NCBI RefSeq assembly: GCF_003049645.1
Contig: NZ_PYWK01000002.1
Span: forward strand, 62,001-126,000
Source of the DNA: Metasolibacillus fluoroglycofenilyticus
GTDB taxonomy: Bacteria; Bacillota; Bacilli; Bacillales_A; Planococcaceae
DNA: 64,000 nucleotides
Reading direction: 5' to 3'
Below, in pieces: positions 35,767 through 43,848 of the stretch (its first letter is position 1; each line of letters starts with the position of its first letter). The translations under genes and the position numbers were made by a program. Under the pieces are notes generated by a model that worked only from the letters and a program-made list of their open reading frames with translations, was not told the origin of the DNA and searched no databases.

Positions 35767-38334
35767 TTATTTCTTTAATTCTCTGAAATATTTATGTGGT
35801 TCTTTATACACAAATGTCATATTCGGGATATTTTCGCTCTTTCGCTCGTATCCACTCAATTTATTTATATTTGACGCCAGTCTATTTTCAATATTTGTAT
35901 TCATATTAAAACGGATACCGTAGCCAAATACATCTGCACTCTTCTCTTCCCACCATCTGAGCTCACCGGCAATTTCAAAATGCTCGTTCATAATATCAAA
36001 TGTTACATTAAACTTCATATCCTGATTAACAGGCAGTTTTAGGTTAGATAATATCTTCATCCCGCCTAAGCTTATATTCTCAATTAAAACGGGGGATTTC
36101 CCAACCGTTACTGCATGTCCATTAAACTCAACAATTGTTAAAAAGCCTAGTATTGGATATGGGAAACGATAGCGATAGTACTGCCGCCTTTCCACAGTTA
36201 CAGCTTTATTATATTTGCTTTTCGGTATAACATAGCCAGTTTTTAATATCGCTTTGAATGTTGATTCTTTTGCAGGCTTTGAAAAAATATAGCCTTGCAC
36301 AGAATCACATTCTATTTGCTTCAAAAATTCTAGCTGCTCTACTGTTTCTACTCCCTCTGCTACAACTTCCATCCCGAGTGATTTTGCTAAATGAATTGTC
36401 GATTTAATAATTACGTCATCAATGCTATTTTCTTCGAATAAATTTTGCACAAAAATTTTATCCACTTTCAAAATATTCGGTCTTATTTTTCGGATATAAT
36501 CTAGTGAGGAATAGCCCTTGCCGAAATCGTCAACGACAATTCGAATTCCAAGTTGCTTAAATCTTTCAATGGATTCACTAATAATTATTTCCTCATGTAA
36601 GAACATGCTTTGGCTAATTTCAAAACGCAATAAAGCTGGATTGATTTCATATCGCTCTAATAAATTTGAGACCGAATCATAAAAGCCTTTCTTCAGTAAA
36701 CGTAGCACTGGAATTATAATTGTAATCGGTTTTAATGGAATTTGCTCACTTTGCCATACTTGCATAGATTGAAGCACTTTTTCTAACAGCCAATCTGTTA
36801 TTGGATTGATTAAATGATTCTCTTCAGCTAGAGAAATAAATTCCTCAGGCATAACAAGTCCCCAGTCTGGATGATTCCAGCGAATAAAAGCCCTTGCCCC
36901 TGTAAGTAATCCCCTTCTAGGGTCGACTTGAGGCTGATAAAATACCGCAAATTGCTTTTCAATAATCGCTTTTCGCATATCTCGTTCTAATATATATTGC
37001 TTGAAAGTAGAGATGCTTGCAACATGCGACGAAAGCTGATAATTATTCTTTCCTTTTTTCTTTGCCTCCTGCAGGGCATTATGTGCTTTTTCAAGCAGTG
37101 TTCTCTCATCTAAAGCTTCCTCTGGGTAAAACGAAATACCGATGCTTGTCGTGACGCTTAACTCAAATTCTTGAATTGTAAATGGCTGTTGAATATTTTT
37201 TAAAATGTCTTCAGCTAACTTTAGTATGTTGTTTTTATTCGCATGATTATATGCGAGAATCATAAAGCTATTATTACCCATTCGAGCAATTTCACCATCA
37301 GATGGTGTCATATTTTTCAGTTTTTGCGCTAGTATTTTTAAAGCCTCATTACCAATTGTGTAGCCTAATGAATTGTTTATTATGTGGAAGCGGTCAATAT
37401 CAATGTGTAAAACTGCAAATGGCTCTTTATTTTTCGTAAATTGCCCTAATGTTTTTCTCATTTTTGCTTGATTTGGGAGGCCTGTTAGCGCATCATATTG
37501 TGCCAAATACAATAGCTCTTGCTCCATTTCAATTTCTCTCGTAATATCAAGCACAAGTCCAAATACATTCGTTACGTCGCCACTTTGGTTAAAACGAGGT
37601 ATGATTTGTTCAAGCAACCACTTTTTTTGACCATTTAGACAAGTAATTGAATAAATTTCTTGTACTTTTTCACCTGCAACAACACGTGTCTTTGCTTGAT
37701 TAATACTATTTATATATTCTTCATTAATAAGCTCAAACCAAGCATTATCATTCAAATAAAGCGTTTTTGTTGGAAGGCATAATATTTCCTCCAATCCCTT
37801 CGATGTGTAAATAAAGGGACCGTCCATTGATTCACGCATCCAAATCCCCGAGGTCAAATGGTCAAAAATATACTGGTATTCTAGCATATGCTTTTCTATG
37901 TTGCTGCTAACCTTCACATACACACTTGTTATTCTATCCCCTTCCTTAATCGGCACAAACGATAAAGTAAGCGGAAGTTCTTCAAGTTGCTTATTGCGAA
38001 CTGTAATGTCGACTTGATTTGTTATTCCTTTTAATGCGTTGATAAAGCTTATTTTTAATTGTTTAAGTGTTTCAGGCGAAGTAAATTTACGAAAGTCATT
38101 TGTTGAAGTGATTTCTGTGCCGAAAAATGCTTCCATCTTCTCTCGGCTTGCTGCATACAACTCTCCTTGTCGCGAAAAGACAAAGACAATTTCCGGGTCA
38201 TTTGTTACCAGTGAAGTATAAAACTGTAGTAAATCTTCGTGAGTGGTTTCCATTACATATGTCGAGCTGTTATCATTACTTTTTCTCTTAGAAAATACAT
38301 TAAAAAAACGGCTTTTTTGGCTTGGTGTTTTCAT
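35767..38334 (-). CDS. PAS-GGDEF-EAL-PilZ protein, enzyme motifs degenerate
   Basis: An 855-residue soluble protein. In order: PAS about 35-140, PAS about 150-270, GGDEF about 275-435, EAL about 455-695, PilZ about 715-830. The GGDEF motif is replaced by MGNNSF (352-357). In the EAL domain the metal-binding Glu is lost (GARAFIRW for GAEALIRW), the Asn of the VNLS-type motif is missing, and ELTES reads EISQS, although DDFGKGYSSLDY and AEGVET remain. PilZ keeps RRQYYR and ENISLGG, the c-di-GMP contact motifs. So it is most likely a c-di-GMP receptor and not an enzyme. Start ATG 38334 after GGAGGG. Confidence 0.88.
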   Translation of the reverse strand: MKTPSQKSRFFNVFSKRKSNDNSSTYVMETTHEDLLQFYTSLVTNDPEIVFVFSRQGELYAASREKMEAFFGTEITSTNDFRKFTSPETLKQLKISFINALKGITNQVDITVRNKQLEELPLTLSFVPIKEGDRITSVYVKVSSNIEKHMLEYQYIFDHLTSGIWMRESMDGPFIYTSKGLEEILCLPTKTLYLNDNAWFELINEEYINSINQAKTRVVAGEKVQEIYSITCLNGQKKWLLEQIIPRFNQSGDVTNVFGLVLDITREIEMEQELLYLAQYDALTGLPNQAKMRKTLGQFTKNKEPFAVLHIDIDRFHIINNSLGYTIGNEALKILAQKLKNMTPSDGEIARMGNNSFMILAYNHANKNNILKLAEDILKNIQQPFTIQEFELSVTTSIGISFYPEEALDERTLLEKAHNALQEAKKKGKNNYQLSSHVASISTFKQYILERDMRKAIIEKQFAVFYQPQVDPRRGLLTGARAFIRWNHPDWGLVMPEEFISLAEENHLINPITDWLLEKVLQSMQVWQSEQIPLKPITIIIPVLRLLKKGFYDSVSNLLERYEINPALLRFEISQSMFLHEEIIISESIERFKQLGIRIVVDDFGKGYSSLDYIRKIRPNILKVDKIFVQNLFEENSIDDVIIKSTIHLAKSLGMEVVAEGVETVEQLEFLKQIECDSVQGYIFSKPAKESTFKAILKTGYVIPKSKYNKAVTVERRQYYRYRFPYPILGFLTIVEFNGHAVTVGKSPVLIENISLGGMKILSNLKLPVNQDMKFNVTFDIMNEHFEIAGELRWWEEKSADVFGYGIRFNMNTNIENRLASNINKLSGYERKSENIPNMTFVYKEPHKYFRELKK

Positions 38335-38579
38335 AGTATATCCCTCCAAATGAAAAAGCATGCTCTTTCAATATCCATTATAGTATAAAAGGACTTTTTC
38401 TTTAATAAGTACATTAGACTAATTTGAGAAAAAGTTACCAATAAACACGAAAAAAACGGATATTTGCAAGCTGAAAATCATTAGAGTTCAATTTAGATAG
38501 TTATTTTAACCTATCATTTTAATTAATTATGACTCAACTAACTTTTCCTATCAGTAAAGTTTTGCTGTAACCAATTGAA

Positions 38580-38712
38580 AAAGGGACATCCGAAAAGTCA
38601 TTTTGAGACGCCCCTCGCGATGATTATTCGCAGAATCAAGCATTTTTAGTAAATATTCAATATAGAAGCAAAAGCTGTGCGAAAAGATGAACACTTTTCG
38701 CACAGCTTACGC
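38580..38712 (+). repeat. Compound intergenic repeat, copy 5, with hairpin 38673-38707
   Basis: GGGACATCCGAAAAGTCATTTTGAGACG opens the copy (split here by its own hairpin loop); the middle keeps CAAGCATTTTTAGTAAATATT; the end hairpin is AGCTGTGCGAAAAG / CTTTTCGCACAGCT. It lies upstream of the GGDEF-EAL-PilZ gene and touches family-P copy 3, so both repeat families abut here. Confidence 0.65.
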
Positions 38713-38717
38713 ATTTA

Positions 38718-39006
38718 TTAATTACGCCTCGACGTAATTGCGTCCAGATTTTTCAAGCCGTTTGGTAGAAGTTAGCTTAAAACCGTCATGACACGCGCTA
38801 ACGGTTAACTGACCTGCGTCGTGCATGCCTCCCTTCAAAATCTGTAATATCCGCCGCACGATGCTAGTTGCCCAGTCGTTATCGCAGGAGGCGATGTTCT
38901 TAGACTGAGTCCCTATGATTCAGCGGGTGTTTGGACCCCCACTGAAAATAGCCTAATACTTGCATTCATCTCGTCACCTATAGAGGTGGGAGACTTCTGC
39001 CGAGAG
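38718..39006 (+). repeat. Dispersed palindromic repeat (family P), copy 3 (longest)
   Basis: Opens with the palindrome AATTACGCCTCGACGTAATT, then GACCTGCGTCGTGCA, AAAATCTGTAATATCCGCCG, GGCGATGTTCTTAGACTGAG, the hairpin TTCAGCGGGTG / CCCCACTGAA and CACCTATAGAGGTGGGAGAC. It ends at the stop codon of the EamA gene. With copy 4 it brackets that gene as direct repeats. Confidence 0.75.
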
Positions 39007-39009
39007 AAG

Positions 39010-39873
39010 TTAAACTTTCCTTCTATTTCCTAATGTCAAAACAATAATCCCTGCAAAAATCATTATAATACCTAGCCATGATGTCCACGCTAAATATTCG
39101 TTTAAGAAAAACGCCCCTAATAGCGCAGCCGTCAATGGTTCTGCTAAGCTCAATGTTACCGCAGCCGAAGAGGGGACCGCGCGCAAGCCATTCAAAAATA
39201 AAACATAGGCAACACTCGTCGCCATGATGCCCATATAAAGCATCGCTAAAGCATTCGATGGCATTGCTAGCCAGCTAACACCATCTGACCAGGCAAGCGG
39301 TATTAAAAATAACGCACATAACGAAAACGTCATCGCCACAGCTGGTAATGTCGCTACCCGCTCTGTTAAACGTTTGCTGACATTCGTGTAAAAAGCAAAC
39401 ATACAGCCACCAAGTAGGGCTAACATGACACCAAAGCTATTCACCGTTGCGTCTCCGCCAATTGCAAATAGCAATATGCAGCCGACAATCGCAAAGCTCG
39501 TCGATATTGCCCAAATGCGTGTCGGCTTTATTTTCCAAAAAAGCCATTCAATAATCCCTGCAAAAATAGGAGCACTACCAATTGTTACAACTGTACCAAT
39601 CGCTACACCTGTATATCGGATGGATGAGAAAAATAAGCATTGGAACAGGGCAATCGATAATGCCGCAAGTATATTCCATTTCCAAGGCCATGTTTTCCAC
39701 TGAATTGCTCGTGCAAAAAGGACAAAGATAAGTAGTATGCCCCCTCCGATTGCCGAGCGTATGCATGCAACCGCAAAAGGTGAAATGCTTCCTTGTAAAA
39801 AAGTTTGAGTTGTACCTGTCGTTCCCCATAAAACAGCAGCTAATAACACTGCGATATATGGTAGTAAATTCAT
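39010..39873 (-). CDS. EamA/DMT-superfamily transporter
   Basis: A 287-residue membrane protein with ten predicted transmembrane helices in two EamA repeats (about 1-135 and 145-285). Family marks: AAVLWGTTGTTQTFL in helix 1, SIRYTGVAIGTVVTIGSAPIFAG in helices 3-4 (quoted in part), and ALLGAFFLNEYLAWTSWLG in the second repeat. DMT exporters move amino acids or other metabolites; the substrate is not predictable. GAGGGAATAGCT precedes ATG 39873. The gene is tightly bracketed by direct copies of repeat family P (ends 39006 and 39896), unlike any other gene in the window. Confidence 0.85.
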   Translation of the reverse strand: MNLLPYIAVLLAAVLWGTTGTTQTFLQGSISPFAVACIRSAIGGGILLIFVLFARAIQWKTWPWKWNILAALSIALFQCLFFSSIRYTGVAIGTVVTIGSAPIFAGIIEWLFWKIKPTRIWAISTSFAIVGCILLFAIGGDATVNSFGVMLALLGGCMFAFYTNVSKRLTERVATLPAVAMTFSLCALFLIPLAWSDGVSWLAMPSNALAMLYMGIMATSVAYVLFLNGLRAVPSSAAVTLSLAEPLTAALLGAFFLNEYLAWTSWLGIIMIFAGIIVLTLGNRRKV

Positions 39874-39895
39874 AGCTATTCCCTCCGTCTAAGTA

Positions 39896-40115
39896 TCAAT
39901 TACGCCTCCGCGTAATTACATCCAGATTTCTCGAGCTCTTTACTGAAAGTTAACCTAAAACTGTCCAACGGTTAACTGACCTGCGTCGTGCAGGCCACCT
40001 TTCAAAATCTGTGACATCCGCCGAAGGCTCTATCTAGATTCAGTGAGTGTTTGTACATCCTTGCAAGATAAAGGATTTGTCTCACTACCTGTAGCAATGG
40101 ACGTTCTCAATATCT
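39896..40115 (+). repeat. Dispersed palindromic repeat (family P), copy 4
   Basis: Opens TCAATTACGCCTCCGCGTAA, shares AACGGTTAACTGACCTGCGT and AAAATCTGTGACATCCGCCG with copy 3, then diverges. It lies between the EamA start and the end of the ECF sigma operon and may have cut off the tail of that operon. Confidence 0.7.
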
Positions 40116-40172
40116 GTACCTGATAACTTGCTTTTAGTACAAATAAGCATTACTAAATCTAGATAATTCTTT

Positions 40173-40223
40173 TTAGCGAAGGTTTGCTGGTACATCCTGC
40201 TCAAATAATGGCTTCCAAAGCAT
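40173..40223 (-). CDS. 16-residue small open reading frame behind the anti-sigma gene
   Basis: Reads MLWKPLFEQDVPANLR and stops. AAGGAGGGGG, the best ribosome site in the neighbourhood, lies 6 bases before ATG 40223, and the gene starts 15 bp after the anti-sigma stop. It could be a real small protein or the truncated head of a third operon gene cut off by the family-P repeat. No family recognised. Confidence 0.4.
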   Translation of the reverse strand: MLWKPLFEQDVPANLR

Positions 40224-40237
40224 TGAATTCCCCCTCC

Positions 40238-41461
40238 TTATTGGCTTAGCGCTTTTTCTAATGATTGCAAATGATAAAAAGTTGACGCTTGGAAATATTC
40301 TTCTTGATATTGTAAATAAAAGGCGTTCCCACCAATCATGCGCACAAATAAAAAATCTGTCAGCCATGCAGGGCTATCTACCTCATCCAAAATAGCAATT
40401 TGCATGAATGTGCCATCCTGAATGAAGGCGATATTCGTACCCTTCCCATCGAAAGTATATAAAACTTCCTCTGTCAATTGCGTTTGATAAGAATTAGTCC
40501 CACTTAATTCGCTGAGTGCTCCTTTTGCATATTGAAAATTATTCATATGCTCATTATAGTAAATAACATAATATTCTGCACCCTCAAAATAGTTAGTCGT
40601 TATATGAATTGCACGCTTATCCTCTAAAATATAATATTCTGCCTGAGGGTTATCTTTTAACGTACCTATTTCATAAAACTGCCCTTCTTTTTCCAATATT
40701 AAATAAATTTCGTTAACACGATTGTCCTTCTCAAGAGAGCGTTTTTTCATAAAATGAACAATCGTAGCTGAATGATTTAATTTTTGAGGTGATTGGACGT
40801 TAACTGTAGCTGTTATATAATCATTTATTTGTACAATTTGTGCTGCCGGTGCCTCTCTCGGTACTAGCTCTAATTGCTCTGGTGCTAAAAATGGCTCAAA
40901 AACCGACCATTCCTCATAGATATTTTCATATATTGTAAAATTACCATCCTCTAATTGCTTCACAAACAAAGGATGAATATATGTCTGCTCCTGTGTCACA
41001 TCATTATGTGTAATATATAATTTATACATCAGCTCCTCAGTAAGTGGAATCATCTTAATTATTTTCAATGTACTAAAATCAATAGCGTTGTACTTTAAAA
41101 AAAGCTCTTTATTCGAAGCCACTACCTCTGTCGTTGAAACTTCTTCTATTAAAGCATAATCCTTCCGTTCGATTGCTTGGAAATATTTAATCGCAGCATC
41201 AGCAGCTTGCTCTGGAAGCAATTTTTCAAACTGCTTTGTAATTAGCTCACTTGCCGGTTGCACTTGCTCATTAGCAGGTGGGAGCAAATAAATAATAAAG
41301 GCTAGGCATGTTATTGCTAGAACAGCAAAAAGTGGCTGAATGAAGCGTAATGGTTGATGCTTTTTAGGTTTTGTTGCTAATTGTTTCACCTTGTCCTCTG
41401 TTAACCAATGCTCCTCACCAATGACTGCGTCAATTCCCTTTTTAATTTGTGAACCGCTCAT
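40238..41461 (-). CDS. Putative transmembrane anti-sigma factor
   Basis: A 407-residue protein with a short cytosolic N-terminal region (about 1-38), one transmembrane helix (about 42-60, LFAVLAITCLAFIIYLLP) and a large extracytoplasmic domain. It directly follows an ECF sigma gene with a 20-bp overlap, the classic layout of a sigma/anti-sigma pair. The N-terminal region lacks the HXXXCXXC zinc motif of ZAS anti-sigma factors, so the call is by context. The start is ATG 41461 (MSGSQIKK), 8 bases after GGAGGGGAG; a GTG 9 bases earlier is less likely. The sensed signal is unknown. Confidence 0.65.
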   Translation of the reverse strand: MSGSQIKKGIDAVIGEEHWLTEDKVKQLATKPKKHQPLRFIQPLFAVLAITCLAFIIYLLPPANEQVQPASELITKQFEKLLPEQAADAAIKYFQAIERKDYALIEEVSTTEVVASNKELFLKYNAIDFSTLKIIKMIPLTEELMYKLYITHNDVTQEQTYIHPLFVKQLEDGNFTIYENIYEEWSVFEPFLAPEQLELVPREAPAAQIVQINDYITATVNVQSPQKLNHSATIVHFMKKRSLEKDNRVNEIYLILEKEGQFYEIGTLKDNPQAEYYILEDKRAIHITTNYFEGAEYYVIYYNEHMNNFQYAKGALSELSGTNSYQTQLTEEVLYTFDGKGTNIAFIQDGTFMQIAILDEVDSPAWLTDFLFVRMIGGNAFYLQYQEEYFQASTFYHLQSLEKALSQ

Positions 41462-41957
41462 CAAGCCCACTCCCCTCCAAACAATTTTTAAGCTTTTCTC
41501 GTCCTCTACGAAGTCGTGTTTTCACCGTATTGACAGAGCAATTTAAAATTTCCGCAATCGTTTCGACTTTCATGTCCTTATAATAATGAAGCACGATAAC
41601 TTCACGATATTTGATTGGTAACGCTAACACCGCATAACCAATTTGTTGCTGTTCGCTATTCATAATCGCTTGCTTTTCTGCGGAATTTGCCCCTTGAAAG
41701 ATTGTTTGAATTTTCATTGATAGTACAGTGTTTTTATAGCTCCAACTTCGTAAATAGTCGTAGCTGCGATTAATAGTCATACGGTATAAATATGTACGAT
41801 AACTAGCATTGCCTCGAAAATCCTGCTGTTTTTCAAAAGCTTTTAACAGGACATCTTGAACGATATCCTCTGCTACTTCCTTGCTTTTCACATATGTAAA
41901 GGCGAGCCGCAACAGTTCCTCACCATGCTCACGAATAAATTGCTCTAGCTGTGACAA
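41442..41957 (-). CDS. ECF-type RNA polymerase sigma factor
   Basis: A 171-residue sigma-70 family ECF factor. Region 2 is residues about 10-75 (LRLAFTYVKSKEVAEDIVQDVLLKAF, quoted in two parts: AEDIVQDVLLKAF is the region 2.2 core); region 4 is about 115-165 with LPIKYREVIVLHYYKDM and the HTH TIAEILNCSVNTVKTRLRRG. The two are joined by a short linker. It is autoregulated in all likelihood: an ECF promoter (TGAAAC-N17-CGTC) faces it at 41989-42015. GGGGGGAT precedes the start with the ATG at 41957. Closest in style to SigV/SigM/SigW groups; subgroup not settled. Confidence 0.9.
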   Translation of the reverse strand: MSQLEQFIREHGEELLRLAFTYVKSKEVAEDIVQDVLLKAFEKQQDFRGNASYRTYLYRMTINRSYDYLRSWSYKNTVLSMKIQTIFQGANSAEKQAIMNSEQQQIGYAVLALPIKYREVIVLHYYKDMKVETIAEILNCSVNTVKTRLRRGREKLKNCLEGSGLDERFTN

Positions 41958-41988
41958 CCGCTATCCCCCCCTTTTTCGTTTCACGTTA

Positions 41989-42046
41989 GACGGAGCACCT
42001 GCTCATTTGGTTTCAAATTTTGAAACTATGTTTTATTTACAGCGTA
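41989..42046. promoter_or_regulatory. Divergent ECF promoters sharing a 17-bp palindrome
   Basis: Minus strand: TGAAAC (42015-42010), N17, CGTC (41992-41989), driving the sigma gene. Plus strand: TGAAAC (42021-42026), N16, CGTA (42043-42046), driving the C39-like gene. Both -35 boxes are arms of GTTTCAAATTTTGAAAC (42010-42026). These are the hexamers of Bacillus sigma-W/sigma-M-type promoters. Confidence 0.75.
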
Positions 42047-42149
42047 TAATAAAGTGAACCCCCAGTCCATAAAGGCTCTCACATACTTCTATGAATTTGA
42101 TGATAAAAGAACGGTTAAAATTTGGGATTTTACAAATGGAGGGATTGCA

Positions 42150-42662
42150 ATGCGTGTACTGCTAGAAATCAAAGGAACTTCACAATACGATGCGAGCGTT
42201 CAGCCAAATTACCAAAATTCTGCATGTGGTCCAACAACGCTACACGTTATTTTAAAGTATTTTCACATAGCCAAAGAAATTAATGATTTATATAAACAGC
42301 TAGGTACAACAAAAATCGGCTTATTTCAATGGCGTCTCATCAAAAGAATGCGCAAGTTGTTCGGTGCTAATTTTACTATTCAAGGTTGCTCGCTTGCAGA
42401 AGCATTGGCACAGCTTGAACAAGGAAATCCTGTGGCATTGAAATTCGACCAATATTTTAGCCTACAGTGGCGGTCAAAAAAGAAGCCTCTATTCAAATAT
42501 CACTGGGTTCCACTCATTGGCTATGAAAGAAAAGACGGGAAATTATATTTAATCATCCATGATAACGGTGGACGAGGCCGAAACAGCCAAATACGTTCAT
42601 TTTGCTATGAGGACAATAAGCATGTGTTAAGCTTTGTAAAAATAGAGCAGAAAAATACATAA
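42150..42662 (+). CDS. C39-like papain-fold peptidase domain protein
   Basis: A 170-residue single-domain protein. QNSACGPTTLHVIL near residue 20 resembles the catalytic Cys site of C39-type peptidases; HWVPLIGYE supplies the His and LIIHDNGG the Asp/Asn. There is no signal peptide, ABC domain or membrane segment, so it is not a bacteriocin exporter. The start is ATG 42150 after GGAGGG; a GTG at 42054 is open but lacks a site. With a divergent ECF promoter 100 bp upstream it is a likely member of the ECF regulon. Substrate unknown. Confidence 0.65.
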   Translation: MRVLLEIKGTSQYDASVQPNYQNSACGPTTLHVILKYFHIAKEINDLYKQLGTTKIGLFQWRLIKRMRKLFGANFTIQGCSLAEALAQLEQGNPVALKFDQYFSLQWRSKKKPLFKYHWVPLIGYERKDGKLYLIIHDNGGRGRNSQIRSFCYEDNKHVLSFVKIEQKNT

Positions 42663-42717
42663 GGGCTATATGAAAAAGCAACTGCCTTTCCATATAGCGC
42701 TAGAACCTGCTGCTCCG

Positions 42718-43020
42718 TTTATCCCGCATTAACGGGCAGTAAGACGCCCACTTCAAAACTTATGTGAAAATATGCTAAGGATAAGTGGGAGATTAACTGC
42801 CCGTAAATGCCCGAGTGGTTCAACTAACAATCCGTGGAGAAAAGCATCCACGGATTGAAGGTTCACTTTATCCCGCATTAACGGGCAGTAAGACGCCCAC
42901 TTCAAAAATTATGTGAAAATACGCTAAGGATAAGTGGGAGATTAACTGCCCGTAAATGCCCGAGTGGTTCAACTAACAATCAGCAGGGATGAGAAACATC
43001 CCCACTGATTGAAGTTTCAC
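42718..43020 (+). ncRNA. Tandem duplicate of a structured 150-bp module with variable 3' hairpin
   Basis: Two units (42718-42866 and 42867-43020) share about 120 bases. Each can fold: GCATT with AATGC, ACGGGCAGT with ACTGCCCGT, and CCCACTT with AAGTGGG, nested, around a 25-nt loop, followed by GAGTGGTTCAACTAAC. Each then carries a different hairpin: AATCCGTGGA/TCCACGGATT in unit 1, AATCAG..GGGATG/CATCCC..CTGATT in unit 2, ending GATTGAAG(G/T)TTCAC. The stems look conserved as structure. It resembles the right-end scaffold of IS605/TnpB elements but no tnpB is present. Listed as ncRNA by inference. Confidence 0.5.
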
Positions 43021-43074
43021 TTTATGATACAGAAGCTATGCCATGTAATTTTTTGCGACGAGTAACCTTATTTT

Positions 43075-43569
43075 CTATATCGTTTCAAAACGCTTTGCAA
43101 ATACAGTGTTGCGCAAACTTACTGCAATAATAACCCCTAGCACCGCACCAATTGCACTTGACACGAGGAAGGCTGGCATAAAAGCAAGTGCCGTAACAGA
43201 TGTACCCATTAATATTTTTGCATATGGGACAGCTACTAATGATGCAATCACACCTGTACCAATCACTTCACCAATACCCGCCAGCCATACTTTATGGCTA
43301 TATTTATAAGCTATAGCCGCTAAAAAAGCCCCGATGACACTACCAGGAATCGCAAGTAACGAGCCTGTTCCCGTAAAAATACGAACTAATGCTGTAACGA
43401 AAGCAATTACTACAGCTGGCACAGGTCCTAACAATATAGCACTCACAACATTGACAGCATGTTGAATAGGATATGCACGCGCAATACCTGTAGGAATCGC
43501 TACAAACATTGAACCTGCCACTGCAATGGCCACAAACAGCGCCATAACAGTTAATTTACGAACTGACAT
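43075..43569 (-). CDS. thiW: Thiamine-precursor ECF transporter S component ThiW
   Basis: A 164-residue membrane protein with about five to six hydrophobic segments. It matches the ThiW family (VRKLTVMALFVAIAVAGSMF, then TGIARAYPIQHAVNVVSAILLG in part, and GPVPAVVIAFVTALVR). ThiW works with the shared ECF energising module EcfAA'T, not found here, to import a thiamine precursor, probably the thiazole. The start is ATG 43569, after GAGGTG; an in-frame GTG at 43578 is less likely. A TPP riboswitch upstream confirms the thiamine role. Confidence 0.9.
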   Translation of the reverse strand: MSVRKLTVMALFVAIAVAGSMFVAIPTGIARAYPIQHAVNVVSAILLGPVPAVVIAFVTALVRIFTGTGSLLAIPGSVIGAFLAAIAYKYSHKVWLAGIGEVIGTGVIASLVAVPYAKILMGTSVTALAFMPAFLVSSAIGAVLGVIIAVSLRNTVFAKRFETI

Positions 43570-43681
43570 AAACAACACCTCTTTTAATTGTTATTTTTGA
43601 GCATTACTTATCAGTGGATTTGCGCAAATTATTTGCACATTTCTTTCCAAGCAAATTTTCCTCCTAAAAATAAATTTAAAA

Positions 43682-43713
43682 ATGCCGCACCCATTGTAGA
43701 AAGGGAGCGGCAT
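43682..43713 (-). terminator. Riboswitch-controlled terminator in the thiW leader
   Basis: ATGCCGC (43682-43688) pairs with GCGGCAT (43707-43713), extended by CCC/GGG, and is followed on the minus strand by U5. It lies just downstream of the TPP aptamer. Confidence 0.8.
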
Positions 43714-43734
43714 AGAGTGAGCAAATTCAATCAA

Positions 43735-43835
43735 TGTCGCCACTTCCCTACGCTAGTGTGAGCTAGATCAGGTTCAAAGGGTCTGCATAGTACATATACA
43801 TCTCAGCCTTTCAAAAGGCTCCCCTAGTGGTGCAA
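43735..43835 (-). ncRNA. TPP (Thi-box) riboswitch upstream of thiW
   Basis: Minus strand shows CTAGGGGAGCC, GGCTGAGA, GACCCTTTGAACCTGATC and TAGCGTAGGGAAGTGG, in the right order for a TPP aptamer with a variable P3 arm. TPP would favour the terminator at 43682-43713 and shut off thiW. Confidence 0.95.
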
Positions 43836-43848
43836 GCAATTTTCTTCT

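Noticed and set aside
35767..38334. Active dual cyclase/phosphodiesterase
   Set aside because: Key catalytic residues of both GGDEF and EAL are replaced.
42718..43020. CRISPR array
   Set aside because: Only two units, about 150 bp each, with internal stems and no 30-40 bp spacers between short identical repeats; no cas genes.
43604..43654. 16-codon TTG frame in the thiW leader after AGGAGG
   Set aside because: Spacing is short, start is TTG, and it overlaps an inverted repeat; the TPP riboswitch and terminator already explain the leader.
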